DNA of 8,569 nt from CAYWHE01 sp964458125 (GTDB lineage Bacteria; Bacteroidota; Bacteroidia; AKYH767-A; OLB10): positions 1 to 8,569 of the forward strand of contig CAYWHE010000183.1 of the NCBI GenBank assembly GCA_964458125.1, given 5' to 3'. The notes beneath the pieces are model-generated. The model had not been told where the DNA came from. It was given only the letters and a program-made list of their open reading frames with translations, and ran no database searches. This document shows positions 5,767 through 8,569 of this stretch, piece by piece. The position numbers and the translations under genes were made by a program. Positions within the stretch are counted from its first letter, which is position 1; the number at the start of each line of letters is the position of its first letter.

Positions 5767-5873
5767 TTTAAGTTCTTCGCTTGATGGAAGCGATTCCACA
5801 GGTTAAAATGTAATTTCTGCCTGGAAGAATGGAGTCAAACGGGTTAATTAAATTAATAATCCACCGCATTCCG

Positions 5874-5881
5874 TATATTTG
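5874..5881 (+). promoter_or_regulatory. Bacteroidota-type -7 box for the antiporter operon
   Basis: TATATTTG is an exact match to TAnnTTTG, placed 44 nt before the antiporter ATG, giving an expected leader of just under 40 nt. Upstream spacing falls in an AT-rich stretch (5841-5860, TTAATTAAATTAATAAT) without a clear TTG at -33. It is the only match on the plus strand I found in the divergent intergenic region. Confidence 0.5.
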
Positions 5882-5925
5882 ATCCAGGTTGGAGATGCAG
5901 TATAATGCCATCCTGAGCATCATTC

Positions 5926-7194
5926 ATGGAAACACCCGTCATTATCATCGTCATCGGAATTTTTATTTTCTGGGGACATTACCTGGGCGGCATATTTGAA
6001 CGAAGGAGTATTCCCGATGTGCTGGGACTCATGTTGCTGGGAATTCTGCTCGGACCGGTTTTGCATCTGGTGGACCCTTCCTCCTTTGGCAAACTGGGTT
6101 CCCTGTTCAGCAACCTGGTACTTATTTTTATCCTTTTTGAAAGCGGGACCGATTTAAAAATATCGGAGATTACTGCTTCCATCCGGGAATCGGCTGGAAT
6201 CACCACGCTGAGTTTCTTCATATCCTGGATGACCACTGTTGCCTTGTGCAGGGTCATCTTTGGCCTGTCGTGGGTCAGTTGCCTGTTTATCGGCGCAGCA
6301 CTCGGCGGAACATCCTCGGCCGTGGTGGTCGGCCTGGTAAAAAAAATTGCCGTCAAACCCAAAACCGCGACCACGCTCATAATTGAATCTGCCGAATCAG
6401 ACGTGTTTACGCTGGCCATTCCACTTGGTATTTTAGGCCTCATGTTGACCGGGGAAATGCAAGCCGGCGCTGTGGTTTCCCGTTTTATCTCCTCCTTTGT
6501 CCTCGCTTTGGTTATCGGTATCGGCGGCGCATTCCTGTGGTCCTTCATTATCAACAGGATTCCGACGCTGAAAACAACAAGTTTTTCCACACCTGCCTTT
6601 TTATTTATTCTTTACGGGGTGACGGAGTACCTCCATTTCAGCGGGCCCTTGACGGCCATATCCTTTGGAATTGCCATTGGCAATCTCCAATACTTTGAAC
6701 CACGACTCCTGGAAAGCATTATTCCCAATCAGAACATCCTGTTACCGCAGGGGGAAAAAGATTTCTTTAATCAGATTGTCTTTCTCCTTAGAATTTTCTT
6801 TTTTGTTTTTATCGGGATAAAAATTCAGATCGACCGGCTGGACTGGATGCTGTGGGGCGCTTTGATCACACTGGCTCTTTTTTCAGTAAGAATAATTTCC
6901 GTAAAACTGATTTCCAATCAGGAGACACCGCTGCTGGACAAGGCGGTGATGTCCATTATGATTCCAAAAGGACTGGGCGCCGCGGTGATCGCCACACTCC
7001 CCTTACAGGAAGGTCATGCCGACGGCATGATTATCCAGGCCATCTGCTTTTCCATAATTCTGTTCAGCACCCTGTATTGCGTCGGACTGTTTTTCCTGGT
7101 GAGGACGGGTGCGGGTCTCCCGTTTTATGCCCTGTTGTTTGGAAAAGACAAGCCTGAACTCCCTGACAAATCAAATTTTGCTCAGCCATCATGA
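5926..7194 (+). CDS. Monovalent cation/proton antiporter, CPA superfamily (Na+/H+ exchanger fold)
   Basis: The 422-residue product is an integral membrane protein with about 12-13 hydrophobic helices, predicted to exchange Na+ or K+ for H+ across the inner membrane. Family marks: RRSIPDVLGLMLLGILLGP (about 26-44), LFESGTDL (70-77), the helix-4 motif GGTSSAVVVGLVKK (127-140), the helix-5 transport motif ESAESDV (154-160), Arg322 in SVRIISV, and IPKGLGAAVIATLP (346-359). Helix 4 resembles CPA2 (KefB-like) proteins, while the Glu-x3-x-Asp pattern of helix 5 resembles CPA1 (NhaP-like). The pair before transport Asp159 is Ser-Asp, instead of the usual Asn-Asp or Asp-Asp. No cytoplasmic nucleotide-binding (RCK) domain follows; the tail after the last helix is about 25 polar residues. 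The ATG at 5926 directly precedes helix 1. The stop codon overlaps the start of nhaA. Ion specificity cannot be read from sequence. Confidence 0.9.
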   Translation: METPVIIIVIGIFIFWGHYLGGIFERRSIPDVLGLMLLGILLGPVLHLVDPSSFGKLGSLFSNLVLIFILFESGTDLKISEITASIRESAGITTLSFFISWMTTVALCRVIFGLSWVSCLFIGAALGGTSSAVVVGLVKKIAVKPKTATTLIIESAESDVFTLAIPLGILGLMLTGEMQAGAVVSRFISSFVLALVIGIGGAFLWSFIINRIPTLKTTSFSTPAFLFILYGVTEYLHFSGPLTAISFGIAIGNLQYFEPRLLESIIPNQNILLPQGEKDFFNQIVFLLRIFFFVFIGIKIQIDRLDWMLWGALITLALFSVRIISVKLISNQETPLLDKAVMSIMIPKGLGAAVIATLPLQEGHADGMIIQAICFSIILFSTLYCVGLFFLVRTGAGLPFYALLFGKDKPELPDKSNFAQPS

Positions 7195-8345
7195 AACTCA
7201 CCAAATTATTCAACGAATTTTTCAGCAGCGAAAAAGCGGGCGGTATTTTATTGATAAGCTGCACGGCCGTTTCCCTGATAGTCGCAAATTCATTTCTTCA
7301 GGACCATTATATACAACTGTGGAATTTTAAAATTGGAGGACATTCTTCCGCTCATTGGATCAATGACGGGCTGATGACCGTTTTCTTTTTACTCATCGGC
7401 CTGGAACTGGAGCGGGAAATTTACGCCGGAGAGCTTTCGGATTTAAAAAGCGCCTCACTTCCTGCATTTGCAGCGCTTGGCGGCATGCTGGTTCCCACAG
7501 GGCTTTTTTTGCTTTTGAATGCCGGAACACCGACCCGGTCGGGTGCAGGAATTCCAATGGCCACCGACATTGCCTTTGCGCTGGGAATACTTTCCCTCTC
7601 AGGCAACCGGGTGCCGGCCACATTAAAAGTTTTACTGGCGGCACTGGCAGTCATCGATGACCTGGGAGCCATCCTGGTTATCGCCCTTTTTTACACCAGT
7701 TCACTGGCATTTTCCGATTTGTTTATAGCGCTCGGCATTTTCGGCGTTTTACTTTTATTAAACCGGCTGAAGGTTCACAACCTTGTACCTTATCTCATTG
7801 GCGGTTTGGCCATGTGGTATTTTATGATGCATTCCGGGGTCCATCCAACCATTTCGGGAGTCTTACTGGCATTCGCCATTCCATTTGGCGATGGCGGGGA
7901 AAAATCACCTTCATACATTTTACAGCATTGGCTTCACTATCCTGTTGCGTTTTTTATTCTGCCCTTGTTTGCCTTGGCGAATACCTGTATTGTATTTGAA
8001 AGCGGCTGGCATACAGGTTTAAGTCATTCAAACAGCATTGGAATTATTGCCGGGCTATTGGTTGGTAAGCCCCTTGGAATTTTTCTTTTCAGTTTCATTG
8101 CCGTTTCCATTGGACTTTGCTCACTGCCTCAGAACCTGAAATGGAAACAAATCATTGGTGTCGGATTTCTGGGCGGAATCGGCTTTACCATGTCCATATT
8201 CATTACGCTGCTGGCCTATGACAATCCGGATCTGATTGTTCAATCGAAAATTGCCGTTTTAATTGCTTCGCTAACCGCCGGAACAACAGGTTTTTTCTGG
8301 CTTCGCCTGACCCTGACTGAACAAATTGAAACGGCAGAAACCTGA
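7191..8345 (+). CDS. nhaA: Na+/H+ antiporter NhaA
   Basis: The 384-residue product exchanges two external H+ for one internal Na+ (or Li+), an electrogenic reaction that removes sodium and acidifies the cytoplasm at high pH. Length is close to E. coli NhaA (388). The transport pair Asp156-Asp157 lies in AVIDDLGA (E. coli Asp163-Asp164). Thr125-Asp126 in MATDIAFA match Thr132-Asp133 of the crossed helices, and Lys293 in GKPLG matches Lys300. Of the pH-sensing residues, Glu72, Arg75 and Glu76 (GLELERE) match E. coli Glu78, Arg81 and Glu82, and His218 (SGVHPT) matches His225. Gln245 stands at the position of Glu252. The GFTMSIF motif is present. The start overlaps the previous stop by four bases (ATGA), implying translational coupling. 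Confidence 0.98.
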   Translation: MKLTKLFNEFFSSEKAGGILLISCTAVSLIVANSFLQDHYIQLWNFKIGGHSSAHWINDGLMTVFFLLIGLELEREIYAGELSDLKSASLPAFAALGGMLVPTGLFLLLNAGTPTRSGAGIPMATDIAFALGILSLSGNRVPATLKVLLAALAVIDDLGAILVIALFYTSSLAFSDLFIALGIFGVLLLLNRLKVHNLVPYLIGGLAMWYFMMHSGVHPTISGVLLAFAIPFGDGGEKSPSYILQHWLHYPVAFFILPLFALANTCIVFESGWHTGLSHSNSIGIIAGLLVGKPLGIFLFSFIAVSIGLCSLPQNLKWKQIIGVGFLGGIGFTMSIFITLLAYDNPDLIVQSKIAVLIASLTAGTTGFFWLRLTLTEQIETAET

Positions 8346-8449
8346 GTGAACATCACCGCTATAGCCGGGCGTTCATTCCAAGGGGTGATTTCTCCAACCT
8401 GCCGGTATCGTTCACCTGATGAAGGGTCAAAAAAAGAAAAACTGTTTTT
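8346..8449. other. Convergent intergenic gap after nhaA
   Basis: This is about 104 bases between two convergent genes. ATCACC (8352-8357) can pair with GGTGAT (8384-8389) and the adjacent GTGAAC (8346-8351) with GTTCAC (8410-8415), making a bulged stem just after the nhaA stop. GCTATAGC (8358-8365) is an 8-bp palindrome inside it. A/T-runs follow (CAAAAAAAGAAAAACTG, then TTTTTT) and could serve either strand as weak termination signals. No clean GC stem plus U-run terminator is visible. Confidence 0.35.
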
Positions 8450-8569
8450 TCATTTCATCTTCACCATGCGTTTGGTATCCGCATTTTTTCCATCAACAAA
8501 CAGGCTGTAGGAATAAATACCGCTGTTGATGTTTCCGGCCTCGACTTCCACCTGGCCTTCGCCTTTCTG
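8450..8569 (-). CDS. C-terminal end of a probable surface/secreted protein (truncated by window edge)
   Basis: Only the last 39 codons plus the TGA stop (8452-8450) are present; the 5' part lies beyond the right edge. The visible sequence ends GIYSYSLFVDGKNADTKRMV and then KMK. The alternating pattern Gly-x-Tyr-x-Tyr-x-Leu-x-Val-Asp-Gly-Lys-x3-Asp-Thr-Lys-x-Met-Val is a beta-sandwich tail I associate with Bacteroidota surface proteins, especially tail-fibre/endosialidase-chaperone (S74-like) proteins and type IX secretion cargo. The frame is open to the edge with good coding character. It is convergent with nhaA and probably unrelated to ion transport. The family call is from the tail alone and is tentative. 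Confidence 0.65.
   Translation of the reverse strand, partial: QKGEGQVEVEAGNINSGIYSYSLFVDGKNADTKRMVKMK

Larger units (their letters stand above)
5356..5873. other. Divergent intergenic region, mostly unexplained
   Basis: These roughly 520 bases lie between the two divergent promoters. The part next to the atp promoter (5356-5410) is AT-rich. 5411-5530 is GC-richer and holds overlapping inverted repeats. 5531-5766 reads like coding DNA on the plus strand but matches nothing I know. 5767-5873 holds a 6-bp inverted repeat (TCGCTT 5777-5782, AAGCGA 5788-5793) and then an AT-rich stretch up to the antiporter promoter. I see no tRNA, no recognised riboswitch and no insertion-sequence ends. A small glycine-rich frame on the minus strand (5513-5409, 34 codons) is open but has no other support. 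Confidence 0.5.

Noticed and set aside
5895..5999. Upstream ORF starting ATG at 5895 before the antiporter
   Set aside because: Out of frame, overlaps the real gene, has His- and Arg-rich low-quality translation, and GGAG is only one base from its ATG.
8430..8455. AAAAACTGTTTTT as a terminator after nhaA
   Set aside because: The stem is only A-T pairs with a tiny loop, so it is not a convincing intrinsic terminator; recorded only as part of the intergenic gap.

Overview
The window looks like a chromosomal segment of a Bacteroidota bacterium. Evidence: the Fo a-subunit carries the phylum's typical secreted, His-rich N-terminal extension; the two divergent transcription starts have exact matches to the Bacteroidota -7 box TAnnTTTG; Shine-Dalgarno sequences are mostly weak or absent and leaders are A-rich; and the truncated gene at the right edge ends in a beta-strand tail of the kind found on Bacteroidota surface proteins. 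The genus cannot be read from the sequence.

Layout. Positions 1-45 hold two tandem copies of a small hairpin repeat. Positions 70-5310, all on the minus strand, are an FoF1 ATP synthase operon transcribed from right to left as atpB-atpE-atpF-atpH-atpA-atpG (a, c, b, delta, alpha, gamma). The beta and epsilon genes (atpD, atpC) and an atpI/atpZ-type assembly gene are not in the window, so the operon appears split, as known for many Bacteroidota and Chlorobi. The c-subunit gene atpE is set off by long intercistronic gaps (120 and 91 nt) holding perfect inverted repeats of 13, 7 and 10 bp. The upstream gap is also spanned by a 36-codon ORF. Positions 5311-5925 are a 615-bp divergent intergenic region with a promoter candidate at each end and an unexplained middle with a weak ORF, a structured GC-rich block and a terminator-like hairpin.

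Positions 5926-8345, on the plus strand, are a two-gene operon of monovalent cation/proton antiporters: a CPA-superfamily exchanger with an unusual Ser-Asp pair in the transport motif, then nhaA, joined by an ATGA stop/start overlap. Positions 8346-8449 are a convergent intergenic gap. Positions 8450-8569 hold the last 39 codons of a minus-strand gene for a probable surface protein.

Together the genes form an ion-energetics neighbourhood. The ATP synthase a and c subunits carry proton-type residues, so the enzyme is predicted to use H+. The antiporters would exchange external H+ for internal Na+ (or K+), linking proton motive force to sodium extrusion and pH control. No clearly new system is visible. 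The most interesting points are the RNA structures and small ORF around atpE, the Ser-Asp antiporter, and the unexplained block between the divergent operons.
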